A DNA stretch of 64,000 nucleotides from Tricholomella constricta (lineage: Eukaryota > Basidiomycota > Agaricomycetes > Agaricales > Lyophyllaceae): assembly GCA_013368375.1 (NCBI GenBank), contig JAACJP010000001.1, forward strand, positions 2,232,001 to 2,296,000, written 5' to 3'. The notes beneath the pieces are model-generated. The model was not told where the DNA came from. It did no database searches and was given only the letters and a program-made list of their open reading frames with translations. Position 1 is the first letter of the stretch. Every line of letters starts with the position of its first letter. Positions 49,484 to 64,000 of this stretch are shown piece by piece. Both the position numbers and the translations under genes were made by a program.

Positions 49484-51061
49484 ATGGACTCTCTCAATTT
49501 TGACGCATATACCTCCTACTCCGACTCTTCTGCTCCCCGCACTCCCTCTCCCCACGACATGCACTTCCTCAACGACAACCACTACAAACAGCCCCTCGAC
49601 GTCGAACCCCGTCTCGAGCCCCGTATCTATGCCGAGGGCGACACCCACGACGACCCCGCTGTCCCTGTTGACCCTGCTTACTGGAATCCTCCCCAGCAGC
49701 AGCCCAGCCCTTTCCCCTACAATCCTCGTGGTGGCTCCCTGCTCCAGGAGCTCTACGACCATGACCTCGCTGAGCAGCACCAGCAGCCGCCCTACCTTGA
49801 CCAGCAGGTCGACAACTGGAACCAGCATGTCCAGCACCAGCCCCACCGCAACCAGGACTACACCCTCATCCGCAGAGCAACTTTCCCCTACGTCAGACAC
49901 GACCGCGACGACGCTCTCGCCCTCCACCACTACCCCCCCTTCATGCAGCAGCAGCAACACGACAACCTCCAGCCCTACCCCTCCCGCCAAGATCCACTCT
50001 ATGGCGAGCCCATCAACGAGGCCCAGGATTCTTTCATTCCCTCCATGTCCAACTCCCCCCACCAGTCCTATCACGAGTTTGACGACTCCACCTCCATTAA
50101 GCTCGAGGACACAGCGCCACTTATGGTCCCTTCACAACGGGCCTGTCTCTACCGCCCTCCGTCCTCCTCCTCCTGCCATCCCATGACCATGTCCTACCTT
50201 TCTCCCCACACAGGCCTCCCCGTCCAGCATACAGACGATGCTGCCTCCAAGGAGACCCAGTACCTCCGTCGCCGATGCTTCAACTGTCATACAACCGAGC
50301 CCCCCTCATGGCGTCGCTCCACCCTCAATCCTGGCAAAATTGTTTGCAACAAATGCGGACTCTATGAGCGCACCCATTTGCGTCCCCGACCTCTGCGCTT
50401 CGACGAGCTTCGTGCAGGCAACAAGGCCCGCAGCAACAAGTCCAAGGGCACCGTCAGTCCCAAAGCAAAAATGTCTCTCGTCAAGAAGGAGCCCCGCGAA
50501 TTCGGTCTCGTCCGCCGCAGTTCCGTCTCCTCGTCGTCCTCTGTCCATTCTGGCAGCGGCGCAAGCGACTGGGACGATAATGGTGTGTCACCCAAAGCCG
50601 CCCCCGTGCAAACGAGCCACTGCTAAACACCCCTCACCCTCGTAGTGTCTGTCTACTCTGCGGGCTCCGCACCCCCCACCTCCTTCAACTCTCCCAACGC
50701 TGGCACGTTCCCCCTCTCCCGCGACTCCCAGTCTCCCCCGCGCGACGGCGGTATCCGTCTCCCCAACGCCCCGCTCTCGGACCTCGCCGTGTCCATGAAC
50801 ACGGCCCAGCACCCGATCCCGCCGTCCCCGCGAAAAGCCCACACGGCACCCTACTTTTCTTCCCCGCCTACTTCGGCGTCCAACGGCCTGCAGCAGGAGT
50901 ATTACCGCCACGGCGAGCAGCAGGAATCCGCGGGCTGGCAGGCCGTCACTGCGTCCCCGCAGAGCACTCTCGAGCTCAACCTCTCCGCGGACGCTGCCGG
51001 TATTGCGGGGAACAGCCCGGGCCCCGCGACAGCCGTGCCCATCCCAGCTGTATCGTCATAA
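49484..51061 (+). CDS. GATA-type zinc-finger transcription factor
   Basis: Exons 49484-50582 and 50646-51061 (63-nt intron, GTGTGT...GTAG); 504 residues. Starts MDSLNFDAYTSYSD; an in-frame ATG 60 nt upstream (49424) is possible but less typical. The N-terminal 260 residues are Gln/His/Pro/Ser-rich and probably disordered activation regions. The single GATA finger is near residues 265-292: CFNC, SWRRSTLNPGKIV, CNKCGLYERTH, followed by a basic RPRPLRF tail. The loop between the Cys pairs is 19 residues rather than the usual 17 or 18. Ser-rich and Lys/Arg-rich regions follow, with a second, disordered exon. It resembles the GATA factors tied to fruiting in mushroom-forming fungi, but the target genes are not inferable here. 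Confidence 0.88.
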
Positions 51062-52342
51062 AGGCCGCAAAACGAATTCCCGATGACGCTTTATTTAAAA
51101 CGCACCCAAAATATATCCCCCACCTGTCCCCCGCATACCACTCTTCATACCATCGCGACCTGGGGTCGCTGGCGCGATACCATCTTCTGCTCATCACACC
51201 GTCTGCCTATGTTGGTATATTTATTTATCGGCGCGTCCGCCCGCTTCCTTGTACTAAAAAAAAACCCATCCAACCAACGCAAGAATGTATCACTGCCCCT
51301 CCATCTTGGATTTCCGTCGCCCCTCCTCTGCTCTTTGCTGGACACTTCCCAACTTAACCGCTTTCCCTCCCTCCTCCTCGCTCGTTCTTTGACTGCTTTT
51401 TGACGTTACTTATTCCCTTTTATTCTCAGCTTCCTGTTCTTGTTGTCATCCTCCAGGGAGCCCCCGCTCGTATCTATTTATTATACCACCCACTCCCGCC
51501 TGCTCCCATCTGTGTTTGTGTCCCTTTCATTACCTGCTTGCTTAACCCCACCCCACCTCTAGAGGCCGCTTTACCTATCCACATCCGCACGCCACGCACG
51601 CACTCATCATGTTTACACTTGTACAATTACCCTGCCCATTGCAGAAAGTGAAATTTGTGCAAACAACTGAAATGACGAAAGGATTGAGTAGACTTGGCGA
51701 CAACAGGGGGTAAGTGAAAAAAAAAGTTTTAAAGTTCTGGATAGGGGACTCTCGGAGCAAGGACCACGGCGATTCATATGGGATATACTATAGGATATGG
51801 CTCCGCTCTTCGCCCCCCCTTCCCCGCCCCGCACCTCGGGTGTCTTATTTTCGAAATATCAAATTGCGTAGTCTAGAGTCTGCCTTCACATCACACTTTC
51901 TGGAGGTTTGGGGGGAGGGGGGAGGGATCTAATTCGAATTCGCACTGAACCAGTGGGTTGCCCCCCAACCCCAACCCCGCCGCCGCCACCGCCGCCGCCC
52001 CGAATCGGCCGCCCCTCGACTCGACCCTCGAACCTCGAACTTCGACCCTCGCGGTCATGATCACGCGGCGCGCACCCATGTGCTTTCGCTGCAGCGCATA
52101 GAAGTCCGACGCGGCCAAGCCCTAGCCCAAGCTCAAGCCCAGGTGTACATAAGTGTTTGAAGTGTATCCGGGTGTAAGTAGGCGTGCTGCCGCTTCGTGT
52201 ATTGGATCTGGGATTCTGGATTGGGGGTGATATGTACTGTACCGTCGATCGACACCGAGCATCGGGTATTTTCTTCTCCCCCCCTCACGCGTTCACGCGT
52301 TCATGCAGCTCTATTTTGCCCCTGCCCGATGGGTAGGTAGGT

Positions 52343-52363
52343 TCATTCATTCATTCATTCATT
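52343..52363. repeat. ATTC microsatellite
   Basis: Five consecutive ATTC units following GGTAGGTAGGTTC. Confidence 0.85.
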
Positions 52364-52461
52364 CCTTATGCCCCGACCCTCAAGGAAAGGATTCAAATAA
52401 ACACAAGCTCTGAATCGCTAGCTATAGCGCTGCCGTCACTGGAACGTCTCCATTTGCACTT

Positions 52462-52780
52462 AGCACTTAGACTTGCTGGCCGGATTCAGATTCCGGATAG
52501 GTATAATTGACCTTGGTTGGGCCTATTCATGGCCACTCAACTGCCTACTACTTACGCCATGTCATGTCCCTGTCCAAGTCCCTGTCCATGTGTCCGTGTC
52601 CTTAGAACTCAGCACTTAGACTTGTTGGCCGGGTTCTGGATAGGTAGGTATAATCGACCTTGGGCCCGTGGCCACTCAACTGCCTACTGCTCTTACGCCA
52701 TGTCATGTCCCTGTCCCTGTCTATGTCCATGTCCAATGTCTATGTCTATGTCCACGCCAGTGCCGATGCCAATGCCAATG
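52462..52780. repeat. Imperfect 149-bp tandem duplication with TGTCC(C/A) minisatellite
   Basis: AGCACTTAGACTTG occurs at 52462 and 52611. Both copies continue through GGCCGG, GGATAGGTA, CGACCTTGG/TGACCTTGG, GCCACTCAACTGCCTACT and TTACGCCATGTCATGTCC. Each copy ends in runs of TGTCCC/TGTCCA hexamers; the second is expanded and drifts into TGTCTA and TGCCAA units. Confidence 0.85.
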
Positions 52781-55700
52781 CCAACGGAACGCACCCACAG
52801 ACCGATCGCGTCCAGGTACCGCGACTCCGGATCCGCGCACGTCATTCATTCATTTAAATTCACTGGGTGCTGTTTGTGTGCCCCCGCTGTCTGACGGCTT
52901 GCGTTCTTAGGATATTGAACGTTGGACAGGACGCCGATCGGACGTGTTAATACGTGCGCTATTCGTGGAGACTTGAGACTTGGCAGTGTTATGGGCACGA
53001 GACGAGAGACGGGATACAACCGTTGGGATATTCTCGGGGGACGTGTGGAATGGGACGATGGCGTTGTCACCCCCTTCCCCCCCCTCCCCATCCCGTGTCG
53101 GCTGGAAACCTCCTTCCTCACTGCACACAGGTACACACAAACGCCAAAGCCAAAAGGGAAACGGGCAAAAAAAAAAAGAAGAAGAAAAGAAAAAAGGAAG
53201 ATACGAAAGCGTTTAGACGTTCACACGAACATGGGGCATGGCACCCTGAATGTTCTCCCGAATCTCCGTGCCCAAGTCCAAAGGTCTAGATGCTAGACGT
53301 CTCCCTGCAAGGCGACGTAGTACAAACACGTACGTCACGCACAACGGCAGCAGTAGGCTCGCCGCCGGCACAATGGGAAACCGTGTAAGTAATGAATACA
53401 CAAGTAAGTATAGTCGTTTGCGTTCAGTTGTACACGTTACAGTTGTACGTCAGTCGTCAGTCGCCCCTGTGTGGGCGGCCCGGGCCTGGGAGCGAATGCA
53501 CACCCCACCTAGACCCACTCAAATGACGGGACTCGCTTATGTATGCAGGCGAAGAAGTTTCGAGGTACTGAGGGTATGCGGGAACAGCGGTGAATGGTGA
53601 ACGTGCGACCTTCTCGCGTATGTACACAGCACACAGCGCGGGTCGGAAACGCGTTGAGGTAATTTGGCTGTAGGCAAGACGGGGATGTACACAGCGTCAC
53701 GCGCTCGCCGGCGGTTGTGTGTGTGTACACATGTTCACGCAGGGGCTCGAGCCTCATTCTCTAACTTGTGGACCCCGCGAGCCCGAAGTGACCGCTCCGA
53801 GTCGGGGGCTCATTTCTGCCGGTTCCTTCCTTGGAAAGCTGGCTGCTCGTTTTCGCGCCTAGAACCCTTTGGGAATCGGTGTGTGGCGGCGAAGGTGGTG
53901 GGGGTGGCCGGACCATGTTGCGATAGACGCCTGACTTTGAGAGAAGGCGCTGGTCGGTTGTTGGACCCTTCGTTCGGGCAATATAAGCATGGGGCCTAGA
54001 CCCTCCTAGACCCTGTAAGCTAACTTTTCTCTTACATTTTTAGAAATTCGTCGGGCGGGAAGACAGGGATCATTTACTGGAACTTGAAGGCCGTAGTTGG
54101 GACGTCGACTGGACACGATGCTCAGTCGGATCGTCGCCTTAGACTGGCACTTATACTCGCCATCGATCGCGACTTCGGACGCCTCACTCGTGGTGTCAGC
54201 GACGCATCCTAATCGGAAGAATTAAAACTACCTCGATATCGTGGCGAATAAACATGTGCTGACGCACCAAATGTACACACGCATGTCGAGTGCGAACCCT
54301 TCGGAAGGGTTCAGTTTGCAGGCATATACGTTTGCACCCTGTTTTGTGCGGCCCCCTTCCCTGGTTGCCGTTAAAGAACAAACAACTTTTCATATGATAT
54401 CGACAAACCAGTCAACCCCGCCGTACCGCCGTCCCGACTCCGAGGCCTCACTTATTTGGTGGGTGCCGCAGGGGATCGAAATGGTGGAGAGCATAGGTTC
54501 ATCGAAAGAAATTTGCTTCCGCAGGGGACCGCAATGCGCTGCGTGCAGGGAAGAGGTCTGTAGCAGATCTGCAGGGTCGGTTGTGGGCTCTCCGCGCGAT
54601 AGGGACCCAGTTGGTCGACATGTACAAGTTCTGAATCAGTATAATTACCCAGCATGGGCACCCCGCTTCAGGGTCTCTCCAGCCTGACTCCCAGACTCCA
54701 TAATTAGAACTTTCACATAGAAAATCGAAGAACAGCTATATGCCCGACTTCATTGGTGGATCGAAAAGTGGCTTGGGTTGGGGATAAACGTTCAAGAGCC
54801 AGATATGATCCATTTCGATAAAAATTAGGCTGGCGCAAGATATTACGGGAGGGCCCAGGAGGAAACGCGTGCTCAGAAAGCGGTAAACAGCTGCCGGAGC
54901 ACAGTTGTGCCTTGGTCCCGCGACACGTCGAGAAACGGAAAGGGGCGCGGTCACATTACAAACGAGTAAACGGAGACCCAGGATATGTGGCGGTCCGTCC
55001 GTGGCAAATGCACTGTCGAGTTACACATCTATCGTGTTTCAATAGATTGTGCGCCTTGGCTGGACATATCGCGGACCTGTACCGTCTCGTCCTTGACGGC
55101 TTTCCATCTTTTCGACTTCAGCGACAAATGCAACTGGATTATCAGTATCTGCCAATTTCGCAGTCAAGCTGGAACGCGATGCTGAGTCAGTATGCGAGGA
55201 GGCTAAGGTTCTGCCGTGTCACTCTTCCCCGTCTGGGGCTCTCAGGAAGAAGCTCGAGGCAATGAATTGGACAGACATGTCAACTGAGGGTCACAAGGTC
55301 GCAGCATGAAACACTGAGAATTCAGAAGCACACCGAATAAAGTATACAAGCGTTGGCTATCGGGAAGTAAAACGAAAGAGATTTTTCGCCAAGCACACCT
55401 GACCATAGGGTCATCGCCCGTGCGTACCCAAGTGGGCAAGTTGAAGGTACGCCGGATATGCCCATTGCATCATCTCGTCATATCTACGATGCCGGCAAGA
55501 ACGCGCGCAGTCATAAGGTGCATAAGGTCGCGCCTCGCAGTCCCACAGACGGTGTGGGACGGCTTCGGCCGTTGTGCACGGGTGTAGATGCACAGTGGCA
55601 ATTCTTTTATACGTATTCGACACCATATGTGAAGTGAAAGAAGAGAGGAGAACTCACGGCTATCCTTCATGCGACTAGGTGGTGGTGAAAGAGAAGAAGC

Positions 55701-58511
55701 GCCGTTCGTGCCTTCGGCGTGCATGGTCCTCCGGAGGATCAGGAGTATTTCATTGTTTGTTCTGTTCCGGTCCAGGTGGTGTGGATTGTACCAATGGCCG
55801 GAGATGAGACGAGTAGACCGCAGGATCTGAGAGAAGCCATATTCCGGTCAAAGCAGCGCACAATGACGTTTTGTCCACCACTTCACGCCCCCAAGGGCTA
55901 AGATGACGCCAGATCTCCGGTAGTGTCGTCGAAAACGCCATTCATACTTTTTAACGCCTAATTTTGAAACGAGTAAACACAAACCCATGATCTTTTGTTT
56001 CCCGTAACGTTCAAGCCTGCCGGATAGGCCGGCGGAGTACTTCAATTGTTTATCGTCAGAGCCATCGCCATCACTTGAGCTCGGGATCTGTTGGAGTTGA
56101 ATTGGGCGGAAGTGGGCCTGAAGCAAGGGACACAAGTCCTTGTCCTTCGAAATCACCAGTCGAGCTGACAGTCAAATACGGCGTGGAAGTGAACTCGGAG
56201 ATAGTGGCTCCGCGATTTGTGGCGTTGAAAGCCTCCTTACCATGTTTTTCTTGTCAACTATAGCTTCATTGACTGGTTTAAACGCGATGGTGGGGTATTA
56301 GCGTCGACATGGTATAGCGCCCTTTCATCCCGCGGCGTGCTTCCCCAAGGCACCGGAAGTAGTCGATTTCGAAGCGCTCTTGATCCTTACCAGAAGGGAA
56401 TTTGAGTGTGTTTTACGAGAAACTATCTCTAGATAGACCGCTGGAGAAATCGTCACGGCCGCCGATGCCCACTTCAGCCCCATGACCAGCACCAAATTAG
56501 CTCTGCTCGAGATCCATAACGCACCGCTTCCGTTTTTCAGGTCTAAACTTGGTCACAGGCCTAAAAATGCACCTTGTGCCGCTTCACAAAGAGTTACGAC
56601 TACTGTGGAACAATGCATCCCGACGAACGGGCGAGCTAGACGTCCTGTATCCACGGTGTCAGCCTTCACAGTGGATCCAGTAAATTTGTTAATGAAACCA
56701 TACTGGCTCGATTTCCGGCCAACCTGCCTGTCCCGCTGCTGTGTGACTATGGATCCATGCTAAGATCCATCGATCAGCTAGCCTAAATACTGTTGCGACG
56801 TTTTTGGCTGATGCTGGAGGCCAACTTCTCGCGACGGGTGACGCACCACACCTTCCTGCACAGCATTATCTCGTACGAACTTCGATCGCGTACGATACGC
56901 GTTCCCTCGCGCTGCCAGGACCTCTGAGATCCGTGCAAGGCCGATGTAGTCGTGAGTACGAGCGAAGTGTGTTTAAAGCCAGCCATGCGAAGCTTGCGTC
57001 CTAATTAGGCTGACAAGACCATGCGGCACGGTGCCTGTCTTGACTTTGCGTTTGAGGGGGGTGACAAAAGCACACATAAACAAATCACGCCATCGAATGC
57101 TCCATGTTTTCGCCGCCAATTGAAAACAGAATAGGCCAGAATGGGCCAGAATGGGCCGCTGCCATCGAATACCGGAGGTCGTATTCAGGACACGTTGGCG
57201 CACTCAAACGCCGTCTAAGCGAAACACGTTTCTTGTCGAAGCGATGTAGGCGATCGCAGCGACGCTCCCATTCTGAGAACAGTGGCGGCCCGCTGGCGGG
57301 AGCTGTGTGACTTTTCCTATCAAGATATGATAACCAGAGTCGAGTAGCAAGCCATTGGAAGGAAGCACCGAGTACAGCACCGACGACGTCTTTTACATTC
57401 CAAAAATTCTCCGCGGTGTGACGCGACCCCCCTGCTCATTGAACGAAAGACGAGGAGCTCAAAAAACAGAGGTGAGGGTACAAAATACGGTAGATACCAC
57501 AGAGTCGGTAAAGGGCTTGGTGCCTATAGTCCTGGCAGTGGACCCTGAAAGAAAACACGACATTGTAGAGCACTCACAGTAGGGTGTGGACTCCAACATA
57601 GCAGGTTGAAATCAAAGACAGTCATCAGCATATTGATTGATTGTCATCAATTCGAATTCCGCTTCGAGTAAGTTTGCAACAAAACAAGTTACAGACTCAC
57701 GAATCACTGTATAGGCCTAGTCTCTCCTAGACAGACACCATCAGTCGTTCCTCCGTTCTGTAGTATAGGCCAGCCTCAAGGAAGGTGGCTCGTAGTAGAT
57801 TGGCCCTCCTCTCTAATAGTATGATGATTCATCTTTCACCATTCTTGGAGCGTGAGTTTATAATTTCGATATGGCGATAAACGTCCGCGATTCTACACCC
57901 CGCGACGATCCAGACCTCAACGCACGTCTGAAACGACCATCGATGGAATGGGGCCCTGGTTACCAGTGAAGAAATATTGGAATACATTCGTTATCGCCAT
58001 GTACTTTATTTTGTAATACTAAACATAGAAACCCCTGTTCTCGACGCAGAAATAGTGCACTTTTAATTCTCAAGCTTAGGCTGCTTTTGCTACCTTCACC
58101 CTTGTTTCTCAAAGCGGCCATAAACCAGCCCTCCGCTTCGACTCGTGTGGGTCAAGGAACGTAGTTCTTCCTTTGCGAATCGGGCCATTACTACCGAGAC
58201 GGTCTTGGGAGACTCCTGAACGACACGAGGCACTCACGAGGCGCAAACGGGATTTTGGAGAATCCCCGATCCTCTAGCCCCTAGACTTTGCAATCCTGAG
58301 GATAATATGATATAGAGCACTTGGCACGAGACGTGGTTAGAGGATCGATTGGAACTCGGCACCTTTGCGGCGTAAGTACCACCGCTGGAAATTCAATATC
58401 ATTTGGATGTCCAAGGAATTCGACATGTCTGTCCTGGAATGTGGTCTGCTGAAATCAACGCTTGAGCCTGCAAAAAGCTTCCGTGTATGCAGTGGCTTAC
58501 CTTGTCCACTG

Positions 58512-58551
58512 GTAAGAGCCGAGACTTCTACGTAAGAGCCGAGACTTCTAC
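58512..58551. repeat. Perfect 20-bp tandem duplication
   Basis: Two back-to-back copies of GTAAGAGCCGAGACTTCTAC, in the presumed upstream region of the beta-helix gene. Confidence 0.9.
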
Positions 58552-58921
58552 TGACTTACATATGTTCAAACTTGTTATGTAGATTCCAGAGAGAGAGTAT
58601 AAGGCCCAGCCGGGCCGGAGGCGCTTGCGGATGTTGTTCAACATCACCTTCCGCGATTCCCCTTCAAGCTTCAAGGCTGTACAGTTCGGCAATGGGCTGA
58701 AGACTGCGCCTCACGAATACACGGCAGATGCGCACCCGAGTCGCTCTTCTCTGTTGGTTGCATCTCGACAGAATACTCACTCTCCTTCCATAAATAAATT
58801 TATGGACGAGAATAATGCAACACAACATTGTTCGAAGCCGCACCGCACACACAAGGTACCTAAGGTAGCTTCAAGCTTTGCTTCTTTAACGATTACTAAT
58901 TCATGGTATCTACTTATACAG

Positions 58922-60489
58922 GGAAGCCTCTGTCCAGCCACGAGATGGTAAATGCGAGCCGGCCGACCCAGCAAACACAGTTACAGACCGCCTCAACGCC
59001 CTTCTCCAAAGTTCTGGCCCAGGATACATTCTTTCGCTTTGTGCCAATCAGAGCTACATGCTCCAGGCCCCACTGAATTTTGCAGCACCCCAGCAGGAGA
59101 TAAGTACTCTGGGATATCCAACCGGAGACGAGAGAGCCATTCTTGTTGTCAATGGACCGGTCGCAGATGGGCAAGGTCATACAACTGCGGTGAACGGCGT
59201 GTGTTTGACCTGCTCAGGTGTGAAGCTTCGCAATGTACAGGTAAGCATGGTAACGCCATCGATATGGTACCTGCCAAATTCTAATCGACGTCACTGCCAG
59301 ATTGACGGTACACGGAGGGGTGCACCCACTACAGAGGGAGGCGGAAACATAGAAATGGGAGGCGAAAACTCTGACCAACTCATCGAATACGTGCGATCTT
59401 ACGACCCAAGGAGCTGGTCATGTCTCCACATTGCGGAAGGAAGCCTTAACTGTAACAATGCGACAGTCCAGAATAACGACATCGGGCCATGCGGTTCGGA
59501 CATGTTCCAGCAATGGGCCGATGGAATCAGCATGAGCTGCCGCAACAGTGTCGTGAGAAATAACATGATACAGGGAGCAACGGACGGTGGTATCGTGGTA
59601 TTCGGCTCTCCTGGAACGCAGATCTACAACAACACGATATGGGTGTTAAATGCGAGTTCTTAAGCATCCTTCGCAATTCTAGCCTGACTTTTGTTTCTTC
59701 TGACTAATTTTAGCAAACTCTTCTTGGGGGTATCAACATGGTTGACTACGAGCCTTTCAGTGGTGACTTTACGGGCACGATTGTCACGAATAACACTATC
59801 CTCGGCGGATTTGCAACCGATTCACAAGAGCCAAGTGACGTTAAAGGCAATAACTTCCAAGGCGCCATTATCAAGTGAGAATCTGTCTTCCTCAACTGGT
59901 AACTCAGCGTGAACTTGCATATCCTAGAATTGGTATTGCCATTGGCCCACGCACCTGGTTCGGCGACAAGTTCGGTAATAATATCAGTCACTCTGGGGTC
60001 GTTAAAGACAACCAGTTTGGCGGCGCCTTGAGCTATGCGATCGCCATTACCTCCGCGCACAATTTTACCGTGGAGAACAACATATTGGTCGGTAATACAT
60101 CCTTCATTGGAGCTCGGGGACCAAACTGCAGCGAGACAGACAGTGTACCTGCTCCCGCGCCATTTATTGTAGACTCGGACACGACGGAAGATATTTTCTT
60201 GCAGCCAGGCTTCCAGACAATCGCCGATGGTGATGCTCTCACTTGTGTTTTACCTCCTAATGGCGGTGATTACTGGCCGTTCGGCACGAACCCATCAAAC
60301 ACTTCCCATCCCACCAGCGCCCCGACTCCAGAAGGAGGCACAGCTCCTGGAAGGACAGCGGGAATTGCTGTTGGAGTCATCGTTGGTGTCTTGACTGTCG
60401 GACTCGCAGTCTGGTTTATTCGCAAATGGGCACTCAAGCGTGCTCACTCAAAATATCTCTACGGCGCTACAAGCAATCTGGACAAGTGA
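58922..60489 (+). CDS. Parallel beta-helix (pectin-lyase-fold) extracellular protein with C-terminal membrane anchor; 5' end unresolved
   Basis: Four exons are clear: 58922-59240, 59301-59642, 59714-59874 and 59928-60489, with consistent phases; about 460 residues are covered. The protein starts near EASVQPRDGKCEPADPAN, then DRLNALLQSSGPGYILSL, and has repeated Asn-rich turns typical of right-handed beta-helices (NNATVQNNDIGPCG, NSVVRNNMIQ, GTQIYNNTIW, TIVTNNTILGGF, FTVENNILVGNT). A Ser/Thr/Pro linker, one hydrophobic segment (AGIAVGVIVGVLTVGLAVWF) and a short basic cytoplasmic tail follow, so it is probably a type I membrane or wall-facing protein. No catalytic residues of a known lyase or hydrolase family could be fixed. 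The first exon should carry a signal peptide. An ATG at 58728 (MRTRVALLC) is a candidate in matching phase but has a poor donor. Confidence 0.8.
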
Positions 60490-60851
60490 TACGAATGATT
60501 ATGGTCTATCCCACCTTATATCTCACCACTACTTTTTCCACGTTGCTTATGTTAATGCCCTCCTTGTATATCCTCACACCATAGATATACCGCCTGCTTG
60601 TAAGTTAGTTTACACATGTGCTCTATAACTAGTTATTTTAGCCTTAGCGTGGTCTATGTTCCCGAGCTCGAGCTCGGAGCAAGCGTCCAACGTTCCGTTT
60701 CTTACCAGATCACGTGATTCCGCTTAAGAATCATTGACATCCGTCAAGGGCATATTCGTCCTTGTTGTCTACCAGCTTGTCCCTTACATCCCGGCCACCT
60801 GCTTTCTATTATTCTACCTAGCCGTTGGCCTTGGGTCTCATTGACACGATC
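60490..60851. promoter_or_regulatory. Spacer and presumed pap1 promoter
   Basis: 362 bp between the beta-helix gene stop and the pap1 ATG. It contains overlapping GAGCTC/CTCGAG motifs (about 60660-60675) and ATCACGTGAT at 60711-60718 (CACGTG E-box core). No gene. Confidence 0.4.
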
Positions 60852-63550
<2,699 letters not shown>

Positions 63551-64000
63551 AACGCGGATAACAGTCAAATTGACCAGGTCACATCAAAACTGCTCTTTGG
63601 CGGCCTTTGCGAAGCCTACGATTTTACTCTTGTCATGGTCATGGTCATTTATCCGTTCATTTCACAGGGAACTTGCTTCACCCAGTAGGAACTCGTGCGA
63701 GATATGTATGTTACAGGTCTCGACGAGCACGCGTTTCTCAGCAGGGATTGTCATAAATTCCTCGTTTTCCTTATTCGCATATCGTTCTTTCTAATCAGCT
63801 ACTCTTCCCATATACTCCTTGTATTTTTTATTCTCGTACAGCTCGAGAACTCAAAGTGTATATTATTAGACTATGCTATAAATATTTCTGGAGTAGACGC
63901 AGCGGGGTTCCCTCAATTGAGTCCTTTACGCCACTACTGGCTTTGGTTCACGTTGCGAAGAACGAACTTGTTTCAAAACAGCTTCAGGGGATCACGCGTA
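63551..64000. other. Downstream of pap1, no gene seen
   Basis: 450 bp, AT-richer after 63800, likely pap1 3' untranslated region and spacer. A frame at 63504-63794 is in a non-pap1 phase and has no resemblance to any family. Confidence 0.45.

Larger units (their letters stand above)
51062..58600. other. 7.5-kb region without a recognisable gene, rich in simple repeats
   Basis: It starts with the GATA-factor 3' region, then pyrimidine-rich tracts (51.35-51.6 kb), GCC-rich runs (about 51.97-52.0 kb), an ATTC microsatellite (52343-52363), a 149-bp tandem duplication with TGTCCC minisatellite (52462-52780), and an A/G tract (53166-53210). 54-58.6 kb is unique sequence with only short frames on either strand. 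No RNA gene was recognised. Confidence 0.5.

Noticed and set aside
49223..50074. 283-codon minus-strand frame opposite the GATA gene
   Set aside because: Val/Gly-rich mirror of the GATA coding strand, no independent family signal.

Overview
The window comes from a mushroom-forming basidiomycete (Agaricomycetes-like). Genes are intron-dense, with introns mostly 45-65 nt. The housekeeping proteins are fungal in type, there is an extra-long-loop GATA factor, and Ty3/gypsy chromoviruses and Ty1/copia elements are present. I assembled gene models by eye from reading frames, GT-AG (once possibly GC-AG) junctions and protein families. Junctions given as exact positions were checked for phase; others are approximate.

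Layout. 1-179: 3' end of an unidentified + strand gene. 1.37-2.83 kb: divergent pair cox7a (-) and a YEATS gene of Yaf9 type (+). 2.94-11.47 kb: the ATR/Mec1/Rad3 checkpoint kinase (-). 11.88-34.53 kb: a transposon nest. 34.69-37.72 kb: NOP14 (-). 39.23-42.50 kb: divergent pair Ist3/RBMX2 (-) and eIF3d (+). 42.62-44.07 kb: Dsc2/UBAC2-like rhomboid-UBA membrane protein (-). 44.07-49.48 kb: long gene-free stretch upstream of a GATA factor (+, 49.48-51.06). 51.1-58.6 kb: repeat-rich gene-free stretch. 58.9-60.49 kb: membrane-anchored parallel beta-helix protein (+). 60.85-63.55 kb: canonical poly(A) polymerase (+).

The transposon nest can be resolved to the base from target-site duplications. 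A short element with ~255-308 bp terminal inverted repeats and a 9-bp duplication (MULE-like) received four later insertions: a hAT element (8-bp TSD) in its left repeat, a complete Ty1/copia element (TSD ATAAA) in the same repeat, a Ty3/gypsy chromovirus (TSD CCACC) inside the 5' LTR of that copia element, and a second, intact Ty3/gypsy element (TSD CCCAG) in the core. LTR pairs are nearly identical (1/298, 3/475 and 0/308 differences by eye), so the activity is recent.

The most notable signal is at the gag-pol junction of both gypsy elements. Each has a canonical in-frame -1 frameshift heptamer (GGGAAAA; GGGTTTT) just before the gag stop, followed at 4 or 7 nt by a perfect hairpin. In the intact element a 6-8 bp second helix can form an H-type pseudoknot with the gag stop codon in its loop.

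Functionally the host genes are ordinary nuclear and translational housekeeping (chromatin, DNA-damage signalling, ribosome assembly, splicing, initiation, polyadenylation), with no evidence of a biosynthetic cluster.
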